Assembly: GCA_027487675.1 (NCBI GenBank)
Contig: JAIYDD010000215.1
Location: 1 to 38,197, forward strand
Length of the DNA stretch: 38,197 bases
Direction: 5' to 3'
Origin: Acetobacteraceae bacterium
GTDB taxonomy: Bacteria; Pseudomonadota; Alphaproteobacteria; Acetobacterales; Acetobacteraceae
Positions 1 to 7,519 of the stretch are shown piece after piece. The notes under the pieces are model-generated. The model did no database searches. It was not told where the DNA came from and was given only the letters and a program-made list of their open reading frames with translations. Made by a program: the position numbers and the translations under genes. Each line of letters opens with the position of its first letter. Positions within the stretch are counted from its first letter, which is position 1.

Positions 1-250
1 CGATGGCCGTGCCGCCGCCACGCCCATCCCCGAAGAAATGCGTCGTGCCGCCGGGCCCGATGGCCGTGCCGCCGCCGCGCCCATCCCCGAAGAAATGCGT
101 CGTGCCGCCGGGCCCGATGGCCGTGCCGCCGCCACGCCCATCCCCGAAGAGATGCGTCGTGCCGCCGGGCCCGATCGAGGTGACGGGCTGCGCCCGCGCG
201 GCCGGCGCGAGCGGAAGCAGCAGGACGGCAGTCAGCAGCAGGGCACGCAT
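1..250 (-). CDS. Secreted glycine-rich tandem-repeat protein, 3' end outside window
   Basis: The gene starts at the ATG at 250-248, preceded by a strong ribosome binding site (GAGGAGGT, about 254-261 on the minus strand), and stays open to the window edge, so only about 83 codons are visible. Residues 1-20 form a clear signal peptide (MRALLLTAVLLLPLAPAARA) followed by Gln-Pro. From residue 27 the protein is a perfect 19-residue repeat, GPGGTTHxFGDGRGGGTAI, present three times and still continuing at the edge. The repeat is rich in Gly and Thr with one His and two acidic/basic residues per unit. This suggests an exported, probably unstructured or surface-associated protein. I do not recognise a family and propose no function. 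It lies about 100 bp downstream of the phosphatase gene on the same strand. Confidence 0.72.
   Translation of the reverse strand, partial: MRALLLTAVLLLPLAPAARAQPVTSIGPGGTTHLFGDGRGGGTAIGPGGTTHFFGDGRGGGTAIGPGGTTHFFGDGRGGGTAI
2..172. repeat. 57-bp tandem repeat, three copies
   Basis: Three adjacent 57-bp units begin at 2, 59 and 116. They differ only at single bases (for example CCACG versus CCGCG, and GAAGAA versus GAAGAG). The unit is a multiple of three and encodes the 19-residue repeat of the minus-strand secreted protein. The array may continue beyond the left edge. Confidence 0.95.
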
Positions 251-347
251 CGGCGACCTCCTCGAAAGGCGGGCCGTTCCGGAATACGCACAAGACCATC
301 GGCCCGCCAAGTCCGGGCGGGCGCACCGGTGGGCGCCGCCCGAACGA

Positions 348-908
348 TCAGTGGTGCTTCCAGATCACCTCGGCCGGCGGCGGCTCCGTCGGGTCGCAGG
401 GCAGCCACGCGCCATTCGCCACGCTCTTGCCGGTCATCGAGAGAATAAAACCCCAGTGGCTGACCACCACGGTGTGGGCCCAGTCGTCGAGCGACGCCAT
501 CTCGCCGCGGAAGCGCGTGGCGCGCGCGATCACCTGCTCGGCGGGTTCCTCCACCTGCGGCCACCACACCTCCTCGATATGGTGCAGCGCGACGCCGGGC
601 CATTCGGCGCGCAGCCGCGTGGCCGGCGTGCCGATGTCGCAGGCGAAGGCGTAGCGTTCGCGCACCACCGGGTTGACCAGCACCGGCAGGCCCAGCCGGC
701 GGGCCAGCGGCGCGGCGGTCTGCAGGGCGCGGGTGTAGGGGGAGGCGATGATGCGCCGGATCTCCTGCGCGCCGGCCAGCGTCTCCGCCGCCGCCTCGGC
801 CTGGGCATGGCCGAGGGGGGTCAGCTTCGGGTCCTGGATGCCGGGGTCCCGGCGCGTCTGGGTGAAGAGCAGGTTGAACTCGCTCTGGCCGTGGCGAAGC
901 AGGATCAT
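348..908 (-). CDS. Histidine phosphatase family protein (phosphoglycerate mutase-like)
   Basis: A 186-residue member of the histidine phosphatase superfamily, predicted cytoplasmic. The start at 908 places the catalytic RHG motif at once after the N-terminus (MILLRHGQSEFN), as usual for the family. The acid residue region (RERYAFACD) and the second catalytic histidine (VVSHWGF) are present, so the active site looks complete. The substrate cannot be told from sequence; such proteins hydrolyse phosphate esters through a phosphohistidine intermediate. No strong Shine-Dalgarno is visible. An upstream extension in the same frame exists but is low-complexity Arg/Gly/Pro, so the shorter start was chosen. 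It is divergent from the Tim44-like gene. Confidence 0.88.
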   Translation of the reverse strand: MILLRHGQSEFNLLFTQTRRDPGIQDPKLTPLGHAQAEAAAETLAGAQEIRRIIASPYTRALQTAAPLARRLGLPVLVNPVVRERYAFACDIGTPATRLRAEWPGVALHHIEEVWWPQVEEPAEQVIARATRFRGEMASLDDWAHTVVVSHWGFILSMTGKSVANGAWLPCDPTEPPPAEVIWKHH

Positions 909-1040
909 CGCTGGGTCCCGGAAAAGCCTCTGCGACAGGGCAGGTCGCCGAAGGGCCGGACGGGTTGTAGGCGGCGACCCGCTCGGCGGACAATAGAGCC
1001 CGGCGGGGTGGCCCGCGGCTCCGGCCCGGCGCGCCGCCGT

Positions 1041-1109
1041 GGCCGCCCGCGCCCGGACTTCGGGGCCGCCCGCGCCCGGACTTCGGGGCCGCCCGCGCCC
1101 GGACTTCCG
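1041..1109. repeat. 23-bp tandem repeat, three copies, intergenic
   Basis: Three copies of a 23-bp unit (GGCCGCCCGCGCCCGGACTT followed by CGG or CCG) begin at 1041, 1064 and 1087. They sit in the divergent gap between the phosphatase and Tim44-like genes. The unit length is not a multiple of three, consistent with non-coding DNA. Confidence 0.85.
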
Positions 1110-1183
1110 GGCCGCCGCGTCAAGCCGGGCGTTGCGGGCAGGCACCACGCCCCCTAAGTGAGAGGGCGCATGAGGAGTTGGCA

Positions 1184-1867
1184 ATGTCCGGCGGCTTCCC
1201 GGTCGATCTGATCCTGTTCGCGATGATCGCGGCCTTCCTGGTGCTGCGGCTTCGCAGCGTGCTGGGTCGCCGCACCGGCTTCGAGCGCCCGCGGCGCGAG
1301 GGCAACGGCGCCTATGACCCGCAGGCGCCGCGGCCGGCCTCGGCCGACCTGCCGCCGGAACTGCCCGCCCCGCAGGCGCAGGCCGGCGCCGCGCGGCGCG
1401 TCGTGCCCGATCCGCGCAGCCCGGCGGGCCAGGCCATCCAGCGCATCCGCGGCGTGGACCAGGGCTTCGACCCGCACGGCTTCCTCGCCGGCGCGGAGGG
1501 CGCCTTCAGGATGATCGTGGACGCCTTCGCCAAGGGCGACCGCCAGACGCTGCGCGCCCTGCTGTCCGACGACACCTATGCCGGCTTCGAAGGCGAGATC
1601 ACCCGCCGCGAGCAGGCCGGGGAGACCCAGCTCAGCGAGGTGCGCGCGGTGCAGGAGATGGCGCTGGACGCCGCCGACCTTCGCGGCACGGTCGCCGATG
1701 TGACCGTGCGCTTCGTCTCGGACCAGGTGAACCTGACCACCGCGAAGGACGGCAGCGTCGTCGCGGGGGCCGAGGCGGTGACCGAGCTGACCGACATCTG
1801 GACCTTCCAGCGCGACCTGCGCACCGAGGACCCGACCTGGCGCCTGGTGGCGACCCGCTCGGCCTGA
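1184..1867 (+). CDS. Tim44/TimA-like domain protein, membrane-anchored
   Basis: A 227-residue protein with one N-terminal membrane segment (residues about 5-22, VDLILFAMIAAFLVLRL), a Pro/Ala-rich linker to about residue 90 and a C-terminal Tim44-like domain (from about FLAGAEGAFRMIVDAFAKGD). In alphaproteobacteria this family is an inner-membrane protein related to the mitochondrial import factor Tim44. It is usually encoded beside mltA and secB. Start: ATG at 1184 with GAGGAG six bases upstream; an in-frame TTG at 1178 is less likely. mltA follows 29 bp downstream on the same strand, suggesting a shared transcript. The role in envelope biogenesis is inferred from family and context only. Confidence 0.85.
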   Translation: MSGGFPVDLILFAMIAAFLVLRLRSVLGRRTGFERPRREGNGAYDPQAPRPASADLPPELPAPQAQAGAARRVVPDPRSPAGQAIQRIRGVDQGFDPHGFLAGAEGAFRMIVDAFAKGDRQTLRALLSDDTYAGFEGEITRREQAGETQLSEVRAVQEMALDAADLRGTVADVTVRFVSDQVNLTTAKDGSVVAGAEAVTELTDIWTFQRDLRTEDPTWRLVATRSA

Positions 1868-1896
1868 GGCGACGCGCGGCGCGCAGGGCGGTTTCC

Positions 1897-3180
1897 TTGC
1901 GGCCGGGTGGGGCGCGGCCCCGCTCGCGCCCCGCCGGGGCGACCCGGCGCACCCGGCGCACCCGGCGCACCCGGCGCACCCGGCGCACCCGGCGCACCCG
2001 GCGCACCCGGCGCCCTGCGGGCCGGTCCGGCGGCGGCGGCTCGCGGCTGGGGCTGGGCGCGGCGCTGGGCGCCTGCCTGCTGCTGCTCCTGGCCGCCTGC
2101 ACGGCGCCTGCCACCTTCCCGCGCGACATCGGCTTCCACGAGATCGAAGGCTGGGCGGCCGACCGCCACGCGGACGCCATCCCCGCCTTCCTGGCCGGCT
2201 GCGCCCGCATCACGGCCCTGCCACCCGACCGGCCGCTCGGGGGGGGCGGGGCGCTGGCGGTCACGGCCGGCGACCTCTCGCCCGCCTGCGCCGAGGCCGC
2301 CACGCTGCCCGCCGGCGACCATGCCGCGGCCCGCGCCTTCCTCGAACGCCGCTTCCGCGCTGTGGCGGTCGGCCGCGGCACGCTGACCGGCTATTTCGAG
2401 CCAGAGCTGCGCGGCAGCATGACGCGCGATGCCCGCCACGCCACGCCGCTGCACGCCCGCCCGCCGGAGCTGGTGGAGGTGGAGCTGGGCGCCTTCGCCC
2501 CCGACCTCGCCGGCCGCCGCACCGCCGGGCAGGTGCGCGACGGGCGGCTGCAGCCCTTCCCCGACCGCGCCGCCATCATGGCCGGCGCGCTGTCCGGGCG
2601 GGGGCTGGAGCTGCTCTGGGTGGACGACCCGGTCGATGCCTTCTTCCTGCACATCCAGGGCTCCGGCCGGGTGGTGCTGCCGGATGGCCGCGTGCTGCGG
2701 GTCGGCTATGCCGGCCAGAACGGGCGCGCCTATGTCGCGGTCGGCCGCGCCCTGGTGGAAAGCGGCGCCCTGACGCGGGAGGAGGTCTCGATGCAGGCCA
2801 TCCGCGCCTGGATGGCCGCGGCAGGGCCCGCTGAGGCCGCGTCGCTGATGGCCCGCAACCCGAGCTACGTCTTCTTCCGCGCACTGCCCGGCCTGCCGGC
2901 GGAGGCCGGGCCGATCGGCACGCTGGGCGCGTCGCTGACCCCGATGCGCTCGATCGCGGTGGACCGCGCCGCGACGGCGCTCGGCCTGCCGGTCTGGGTG
3001 GATGGGCGCGATCCGCTGGCCGGCGCGCCGCTGCGCCGGCTGACGGTGGCGCAGGACACCGGCGGCGCCATCCGCGGCGCCGCGCGGGCCGACCTGTTCA
3101 CCGGCTGGGGCGCCGAGGCCGCCGAGCGGGCCGGCCGGATGCGGGAGGAAGCGGGGCTGGTGGTGCTGGTGCCGCGATAG
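1897..3180 (+). CDS. mltA: Membrane-bound lytic murein transglycosylase A
   Basis: An outer-membrane lipoprotein that cleaves peptidoglycan glycan strands, forming 1,6-anhydro-muramyl ends. The lipobox is LAAC with the lipidated Cys at residue 68. The MltA domain covers about residues 165-330, including the conserved segment FFLHIQGSGR, and the C-terminal 3D domain carries QDTGGAIRG and RADLF near residues 386-401, holding the expected catalytic aspartates. The only in-frame start upstream of the lipobox is TTG at 1897 (weak AGGGCGG upstream). This gives an unusual signal peptide n-region of about 50 residues containing eight Thr-Arg-Arg repeats. The enzymatic domain is complete and of normal length. 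It follows the Tim44-like gene in the same direction. Confidence 0.9.
   Translation: MRPGGARPRSRPAGATRRTRRTRRTRRTRRTRRTRRTRRPAGRSGGGGSRLGLGAALGACLLLLLAACTAPATFPRDIGFHEIEGWAADRHADAIPAFLAGCARITALPPDRPLGGGGALAVTAGDLSPACAEAATLPAGDHAAARAFLERRFRAVAVGRGTLTGYFEPELRGSMTRDARHATPLHARPPELVEVELGAFAPDLAGRRTAGQVRDGRLQPFPDRAAIMAGALSGRGLELLWVDDPVDAFFLHIQGSGRVVLPDGRVLRVGYAGQNGRAYVAVGRALVESGALTREEVSMQAIRAWMAAAGPAEAASLMARNPSYVFFRALPGLPAEAGPIGTLGASLTPMRSIAVDRAATALGLPVWVDGRDPLAGAPLRRLTVAQDTGGAIRGAARADLFTGWGAEAAERAGRMREEAGLVVLVPR
1942..2013. repeat. 9-bp microsatellite-like repeat, eight perfect copies, inside mltA signal sequence
   Basis: Eight perfect copies of ACCCGGCGC occupy 1942-2013. In the mltA frame they encode (Thr-Arg-Arg)8. 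In another frame and on the opposite strand the same DNA reads as collagen-like Gly-Ala-Pro repeats, which are shadows. Copy-number change would lengthen or shorten the lipoprotein n-region without shifting the frame. Confidence 0.95.
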
Positions 3181-3378
3181 CGCGCGATCGCCGAAGGGCG
3201 GAACGCTCGCAGGCGTGGACCGCGGCGCAGGGCAATGGGCTGGACCATGACAGGCGAGCCAAGCCTCGCCGGTGATCGCCTGGCGCCGGCCGCGCCGCAA
3301 CGCGGGACCGGCGCCCGGTTGCGGAAGAGCCGGACGCATGGACCGCGCCGGGCGGGCGCCGCGGCGACGGCCGGGGCG

Positions 3379-3909
3379 TCAGCCGGCGCCGCCCCTGGCC
3401 TGGCCGGCGGCCGGCGCGCGGCCGGGACCGAAGAGCAGCAGCACGCGTTCCGCCAGGCCGAGCCGGTCCCAGGCGGCGGGCAGGTCGTCGTGCTCGCCGC
3501 GGCGGGCGAAGGCGCGTTCGGCGCGGGCGCGCTCGGCGGGCGCCAGCTCGGCCCAGAAGCCCGCGATCCAGGGGTTCTCGCGGAGCAGGAAGCGGGTTCG
3601 TCGCGCGGGATCGGGTGGCGGGGCTGGCTCGGGCGCGGCCGCTGTCCCCGGCAGCGGCGGGGGCGGTTCCTCGGCCGGCGGCGGCGTCGGCACGTACCAG
3701 CCGAGCGGCAGGCCGGTCACTGGGTCGCGCGCCGGCGGGGCGGGCGCGAGGACCTCGGCCAGCGGCTCCACCCGCAGCTCGGCCGCCGGGGCAACGGCCG
3801 GCGGCGCCGGTGCGGGCCGGGGCGCCGGGGCGGCGCAGGCCCCGAGCAGGGAAACGGCCAGCAGCATCGCGGGCTGCCGCGCCTGGCGTGTCGAGCAGCG
3901 GTCGCGCAT
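3379..3909 (-). CDS. Proline-rich putative lipoprotein
   Basis: A 176-residue protein with a lipoprotein signal ending in LLGAC (lipidated Cys at about residue 25 from the 3909 start). The middle segment of about 80 residues is rich in Pro and Ala (residues 26-105), and the acidic/basic C-terminal part (about 105-165) is predicted helical (RFLLRENPWIAGFWAELAPAERARAERAF). An inner ATG at 3867 would give a signal with no positive charges, so the longer start was preferred, though no clear Shine-Dalgarno is seen. No family was recognised. It is convergent with mltA. The long open frame on the opposite strand looks like a codon-bias shadow. Confidence 0.6.
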   Translation of the reverse strand: MRDRCSTRQARQPAMLLAVSLLGACAAPAPRPAPAPPAVAPAAELRVEPLAEVLAPAPPARDPVTGLPLGWYVPTPPPAEEPPPPLPGTAAAPEPAPPPDPARRTRFLLRENPWIAGFWAELAPAERARAERAFARRGEHDDLPAAWDRLGLAERVLLLFGPGRAPAAGQARGGAG

Positions 3910-4115
3910 GCCCGCTCAACGGCAGAGCAGGCCCAGGGATCCAGGGCGGTGCGTGCCGAGCTTCGCGGCGCGGCGTCGCCCACCATCCGGGGGTGCGGGC
4001 CGGGCGCCCGACCCATCCACCGCGGAGGCGCCGGACCGCCGCGGCCGCATCGTCAGCCGGCGGGATCGCGGTGTCGGCCGGTGCAACCGCCCCTGCCGGC
4101 GCTGCGATGCCGGGG

Positions 4116-4742
4116 TCAGCCCTCCAGCACCCCGTGCTGGCGCAGGAAGGCCAGCAGGCTGACCAGGGGCAGGCCGAGGATGGTGCTGTGCTCGCCCTCC
4201 ACCCGCGCCATCAGGTGCACGCCGAGCCCTTCCAGCCGATAGGCGCCGACGGTGGCACACAGCGCCTCGCCCTCCGCCGCCAGGTAGTCTTCCAGGAAGG
4301 CATCGGAGAAGTCGCGCATGGTCAGCCGCGCCGTGGAGGCGTGCTGCCACACCCGCGCGCCGCCGCGCCAGGCGACGATGCCGTTCACCAGCTCGTGACG
4401 CCGCCCGCGCAGCGCCCGCAGATGCGCCCGCGCGCCGTCCAGCCCGACCGGCTTGTCGAACCAGCGCAGCGTGCCGTCCGGCATCGGGCAGACCAGCAGC
4501 TGGTCGCAGCCGATCACCAGCGCGTCGGGGTCGCGGCGGGCGATGCGCTCGGCCTTGGCCTCGGCCAGGATGATCGCGGCCTCGGCGGGGGAGATGCCCT
4601 CGGCCTGGGCGGCTTCCTTGATCGCCGCCTCGTCCACCGCGGCCGGCCGCGCCTCGAAGGACAGGCCCGCCTGGTCGAGCAGCGCCCGGCGGGAGGCGGA
4701 GGCGGAGGCGAGGACCAGACGCGGCTCCGGCCGCTGGCGCAT
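4116..4742 (-). CDS. maf: Maf family nucleotide pyrophosphatase
   Basis: A 208-residue Maf/HAM1-type protein, predicted to hydrolyse non-canonical or modified nucleoside triphosphates to monophosphates in the cytosol. The N-terminal phosphate-binding motif LVLASASASRRALL is at residues 8-21. Downstream are the family's acidic residues (IGCDQLL) and the conserved FDKP. The C-terminal YRLEGLGVHLMARVEGEHS segment matches the Maf fold, and the length is typical. The ATG overlaps the TGA of ppsR (TGATG), so it is likely translationally coupled to it. The maf gene next to ppsR and across the gap from hemE is a conserved alphaproteobacterial arrangement. Confidence 0.9.
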   Translation of the reverse strand: MRQRPEPRLVLASASASRRALLDQAGLSFEARPAAVDEAAIKEAAQAEGISPAEAAIILAEAKAERIARRDPDALVIGCDQLLVCPMPDGTLRWFDKPVGLDGARAHLRALRGRRHELVNGIVAWRGGARVWQHASTARLTMRDFSDAFLEDYLAAEGEALCATVGAYRLEGLGVHLMARVEGEHSTILGLPLVSLLAFLRQHGVLEG

Positions 4743-5623
4743 CAGGTGGCGTCCCGCAGCGCGCCGGCGGCCGGATCCTCCGGCATCGGCACGGCGGGGC
4801 GGTGTTGGCGGCGGGCGTGCCAGGCCTCCATCAGCTGCAGGACGGTGGCCGCCGTCTCCTCGATCGAGCGGCGCGTCACGTCGATCACCGGCCACCCGCG
4901 GGAGGTGCAGAGCCGGCGCGCGGCCTGGATCTCGGTCTTCACCGATTCCGGGTCCACGTAGTCGTTGGTGTCCTGCCGCACCCCGCCGGCGCCGATCAGC
5001 CGCAGGCGGTGGCGGCGGATCTCGATCAGGGCCGAGGCCTCGATGTGCAGCCCGACCACCGGGCAGGGCGGGTTCGCCAGCTCCTCCGGCAGGGCGGCGC
5101 CGGGCACGATCGGCACGTTGGCCGCCTTGATGCCGCGGTTCGCCAGGTAGAAGCAGGTCGGCGTCTTGGAGGAGCGGGAGACGCCGACGAGACACACATC
5201 CGCCTCGTGGATGCCCGCCACCCCCTGGCCGTCGTCATGCGCCAGCACGTAGTGCATGGCGTCGATCCGTCGGAAATAGTCGGCGTCCATCACGTGCTGG
5301 GCGCCGCGCTTTTCCCGCGCGCGTTCGCCGATGCTGGTCTGCAGCAGCTCCACCACCGGATCGAGCGGCGACTGGCAGGCGAGGCCGAGGCGCGCGCAAT
5401 GCTCCTCGAGCGCGTGGCGCAGGCTGCGGTCGACCAGGGTGAACAGCACCGGGCCGGGCTCGTGCTCGATCCCTTCCAGCACCCGGTCGAGCTGCAGGCG
5501 GGAGCGGATCAGCGACCAGCGGTGCTGCACCACATGCGGCTCGTCGAAGCGCGAGAGGGTGGCGCGCGCGATGGAGTTCAGCGTCTCCCCGGTGCTGTCG
5601 GACACCAGGTGCAGGTTCGTCAT
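4742..5623 (-). CDS. ppsR: Pyruvate phosphate dikinase / PEP synthase regulatory protein (DUF299)
   Basis: A bifunctional kinase/pyrophosphorylase family protein, 293 residues. It uses ADP to inactivate and phosphate to reactivate pyruvate,phosphate dikinase or PEP synthase, controlling the pyruvate-PEP switch. The N-terminus [12 protein letters not shown] and the P-loop-like [10 protein letters not shown] segment are diagnostic. The C-terminal part [17 protein letters not shown] and [12 protein letters not shown] is also typical. An in-frame ATG at 5650 would add nine residues; neither start has a good Shine-Dalgarno, and 5623 fits the family N-terminus better. It is divergent from hemE across the putative replication origin, as in Caulobacter and Rickettsia. 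Confidence 0.9.
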   Translation of the reverse strand: MTNLHLVSDSTGETLNSIARATLSRFDEPHVVQHRWSLIRSRLQLDRVLEGIEHEPGPVLFTLVDRSLRHALEEHCARLGLACQSPLDPVVELLQTSIGERAREKRGAQHVMDADYFRRIDAMHYVLAHDDGQGVAGIHEADVCLVGVSRSSKTPTCFYLANRGIKAANVPIVPGAALPEELANPPCPVVGLHIEASALIEIRRHRLRLIGAGGVRQDTNDYVDPESVKTEIQAARRLCTSRGWPVIDVTRRSIEETAATVLQLMEAWHARRQHRPAVPMPEDPAAGALRDAT

Positions 5624-6020
5624 GCGATGCGGCACGGCGGGGATCGGCATGCGGGGGCCCGTTCGCGACCAGAGGGTGTTGCGGCGAAAGCCGGGGATGG
5701 CGGGGAAAACCCCCCGGGGTCAAGCGCCGCATCGGGGTGAGCGGGGAGAACCGGGGGTTTGCCGACAACGCGGGACGAAAGCGGGGGGCATCGGCACGCA
5801 ACCCGGGACGAGGCCGGAATCGCGTTGCCGGTCAAACCCCTGGCGCCCGGCCTGCATGTGGGCCAGCCTGTGGATGGATGCGGGATGGAGCGCATCCCCC
5901 TTGTCCACAGGCATCAAACATAACCCCTCTCTTCAAGGATTCCTTTTTCTCTTTGAAGATGGGACGCCCAGGCCACGGAGCGGCGCGTTGACCCTCGAGA
6001 CCGACAAGACGACGACCCGG
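5624..6020. other. oriC: Putative chromosomal replication origin (oriC) between ppsR and hemE
   Basis: This 397-bp gap lies between the divergent ppsR and hemE genes, the position of Cori in Caulobacter and of the Rickettsia origin (established). Seen here: TTGTCCACA at 5901-5909 (plus strand) and CCATCCACA at 5869-5877 (minus strand), near matches to the DnaA box TTATCCACA in inverted orientation. They are the arms of a hairpin, CTGTGGA (5868-5874)/TCCACAG (5904-5910), with an inner GGATGCG (5876-5882)/CGCATCC (5891-5897) stem. Directly beside lies an unusually AT-rich, pyrimidine-rich tract at about 5911-5962 that could be the unwinding element. GANTC sites occur at 5817 and 5938. The origin assignment is inference from synteny plus these motifs. 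The gap must also hold the ppsR and hemE promoters. Confidence 0.68.
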
Positions 6021-7076
6021 ATGACGATGCCCTCGGAACCCACCGCCAAGCCGCTGCTGCGCGCCCTGGGGGGGGAGGCGGTGTGGCCCCCGCCGATGTG
6101 GCTGATGCGCCAGGCCGGACGCTACCTGCCGGAATACCGGGCGGTGCGCGAACAGGCGGGCGGCTTCATCGCGCTCTGCACCACGCCGGACCTCGCGGCC
6201 GAGGTCACCCTCCAGCCGATCCGCCGCTACGGCATGGACGGGGCGATCCTGTTCTCCGACATCCTGATGGTGCCCTGGGCGCTGGGGCAGCCCTTGCGCT
6301 TCGCCGAGGGCGAGGGCCCGGTGCTGGAGCCGATCCGCGACGCCGCCGGCGTGGCCGGGCTGCGGCTCGACCAGGTGCGGGAGCGCGCGGCGCCGATCTT
6401 CGAGACGGTGCGCCTGACCCGCGCGCTGCTGGCGGTGCAGCACCAGCGCACCGCGCTGATCGGCTTCGCCGGCAGCCCGTGGACGGTCGCGGCCTATATG
6501 GTGGAAGGCCATGGCTCGCGCGACTTCCACGTGACGCGGGAGCTGGCCTTCCAGGACCCGGCGCTGTTCGGGCGGCTGATCCGCACGCTGGTGGACGCCA
6601 CAACCGACTACCTGCTGGCCCAGATCGAGGCGCGGGCGGAGGCGGTGATGCTGTTCGACAGCTGGGCGGGGATGCTGCCCCCCAGCCAGTTCCGGCGCTG
6701 GGTGATCGAGCCCTCGGTCGCCATCGTGCGCAACGTGAAGCGGCTGCACCCCGGGATCCCGGTGATCGGCTTCCCGCGGCTGGCGGGGCCGCTGATCGGC
6801 GAATATGCGCAGCGCACGGGGGTGAACGCGGTGGCGATGGACACCGCGATGGACCCGCGCTTCGCCGCTTCCGCCGTGCCGGCGGGGGTGGCGCTGCAGG
6901 GCAACCTCGACCCGCTGTCGCTGATCGCCGGCGGCGCGGCGCTGGAGGCGGAGGCGCGGGCGGTGCTAGCCGCCATGCGCGGCCGCCCCTTCGTGTTCAA
7001 CCTGGGCCACGGCATCGAGAAGACGACCCCGCCGGAGCATGTCGCGCAGCTGGTGCGGATCGTCCGCGGCGGATGA
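6021..7076 (+). CDS. hemE: Uroporphyrinogen decarboxylase
   Basis: A 351-residue cytosolic enzyme of tetrapyrrole synthesis that decarboxylates the four acetate side chains of uroporphyrinogen III to give coproporphyrinogen III. The signature WLMRQAGRYLPEYR lies at residues 27-40. The conserved FSDIL (catalytic Asp), YMVEGHGS, LFDSWAG and FNLGHGI segments are all present, and the length is typical. Two in-frame ATGs lie at 6021 and 6027; the first was used, and no good Shine-Dalgarno is visible for either. The stop overlaps the start of the next gene (ATGA), so hemE heads a coupled three-gene operon. It also marks the right edge of the putative oriC. Confidence 0.95.
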   Translation: MTMPSEPTAKPLLRALGGEAVWPPPMWLMRQAGRYLPEYRAVREQAGGFIALCTTPDLAAEVTLQPIRRYGMDGAILFSDILMVPWALGQPLRFAEGEGPVLEPIRDAAGVAGLRLDQVRERAAPIFETVRLTRALLAVQHQRTALIGFAGSPWTVAAYMVEGHGSRDFHVTRELAFQDPALFGRLIRTLVDATTDYLLAQIEARAEAVMLFDSWAGMLPPSQFRRWVIEPSVAIVRNVKRLHPGIPVIGFPRLAGPLIGEYAQRTGVNAVAMDTAMDPRFAASAVPAGVALQGNLDPLSLIAGGAALEAEARAVLAAMRGRPFVFNLGHGIEKTTPPEHVAQLVRIVRGG

Positions 7077-7519
7077 GCGGCATCGCGCTGACGGTCGAGG
7101 ACGCGCCCGACCCCGCGGCGCGGGAGGCGATCCTGGCGCCGCTGCTGGCCTTCAACGAGGCGCAGGCGGGCCCGGGCGGGTCTCGGCCGCTGGCGGTGCT
7201 GCTGCGCGACGGCGGGGCGGTGGTGGGCGGGCTGTGGGGCGAGACGTCGCGCGCCTGGCTGTTCGTCGAACTGGTCTTCGTGCCGGAGGCGCTGCGCGGC
7301 CGGGACACCGGCACCGCCCTGCTGGCCGCGGCGGAGGCCGAGGCGCGCCGGCGCGGCTGCATCGGCGCCTGGCTCGACACCTTCAGCTTCCAGGCGCGCG
7401 GCTTCTACGAGAAGCAGGGCTATGCCGTGGTCGGCCGGATCGAGGACTACCCGCCCGGCCATGACCGCTTCTTCCTCGCCAAGCGCTTCGCGCCCGACGA
7501 CAAGGAAACGCCGCCATGA
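7073..7519 (+). CDS. GNAT family N-acetyltransferase
   Basis: A 148-residue protein with the GNAT fold. The acetyl-CoA loop is VFVPEALRGRDTGTALL (motif A), followed by EAEARRRGCIGAWLDTFSFQARGFYEKQGY, the motif B region with the typical FYEKxGY. The substrate is unknown. The start ATG overlaps the hemE stop by four bases (ATGA), and its own stop overlaps the next start in the same way, so translation of the three genes is probably coupled. No functional link to haem synthesis can be stated from sequence. A tight family of such hypothetical acetyltransferases exists in proteobacteria, but its substrate is not something I can name. Confidence 0.85.
   Translation: MSGIALTVEDAPDPAAREAILAPLLAFNEAQAGPGGSRPLAVLLRDGGAVVGGLWGETSRAWLFVELVFVPEALRGRDTGTALLAAAEAEARRRGCIGAWLDTFSFQARGFYEKQGYAVVGRIEDYPPGHDRFFLAKRFAPDDKETPP

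Noticed and set aside
3-1157. Long plus-strand frame over the 57-bp repeats and the phosphatase
   Set aside because: Pro/Arg-rich shadow. The minus strand has a signal peptide, a strong ribosome binding site and a catalytic phosphatase.
1576-3339. Long minus-strand frame with collagen-like Gly-Ala-Pro repeats opposite mltA
   Set aside because: The repeat is the antisense reading of the (Thr-Arg-Arg)8 microsatellite. MltA on the plus strand has complete domains.
3181-3378. Search for an Smr-domain gene after mltA as in relatives
   Set aside because: No Smr-like sequence was found on either strand in this gap.
3235-4242. Plus-strand frame opposite the proline-rich lipoprotein
   Set aside because: No domain, low complexity, and it runs through the Maf 3' end. 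The minus-strand lipobox protein is the better gene.
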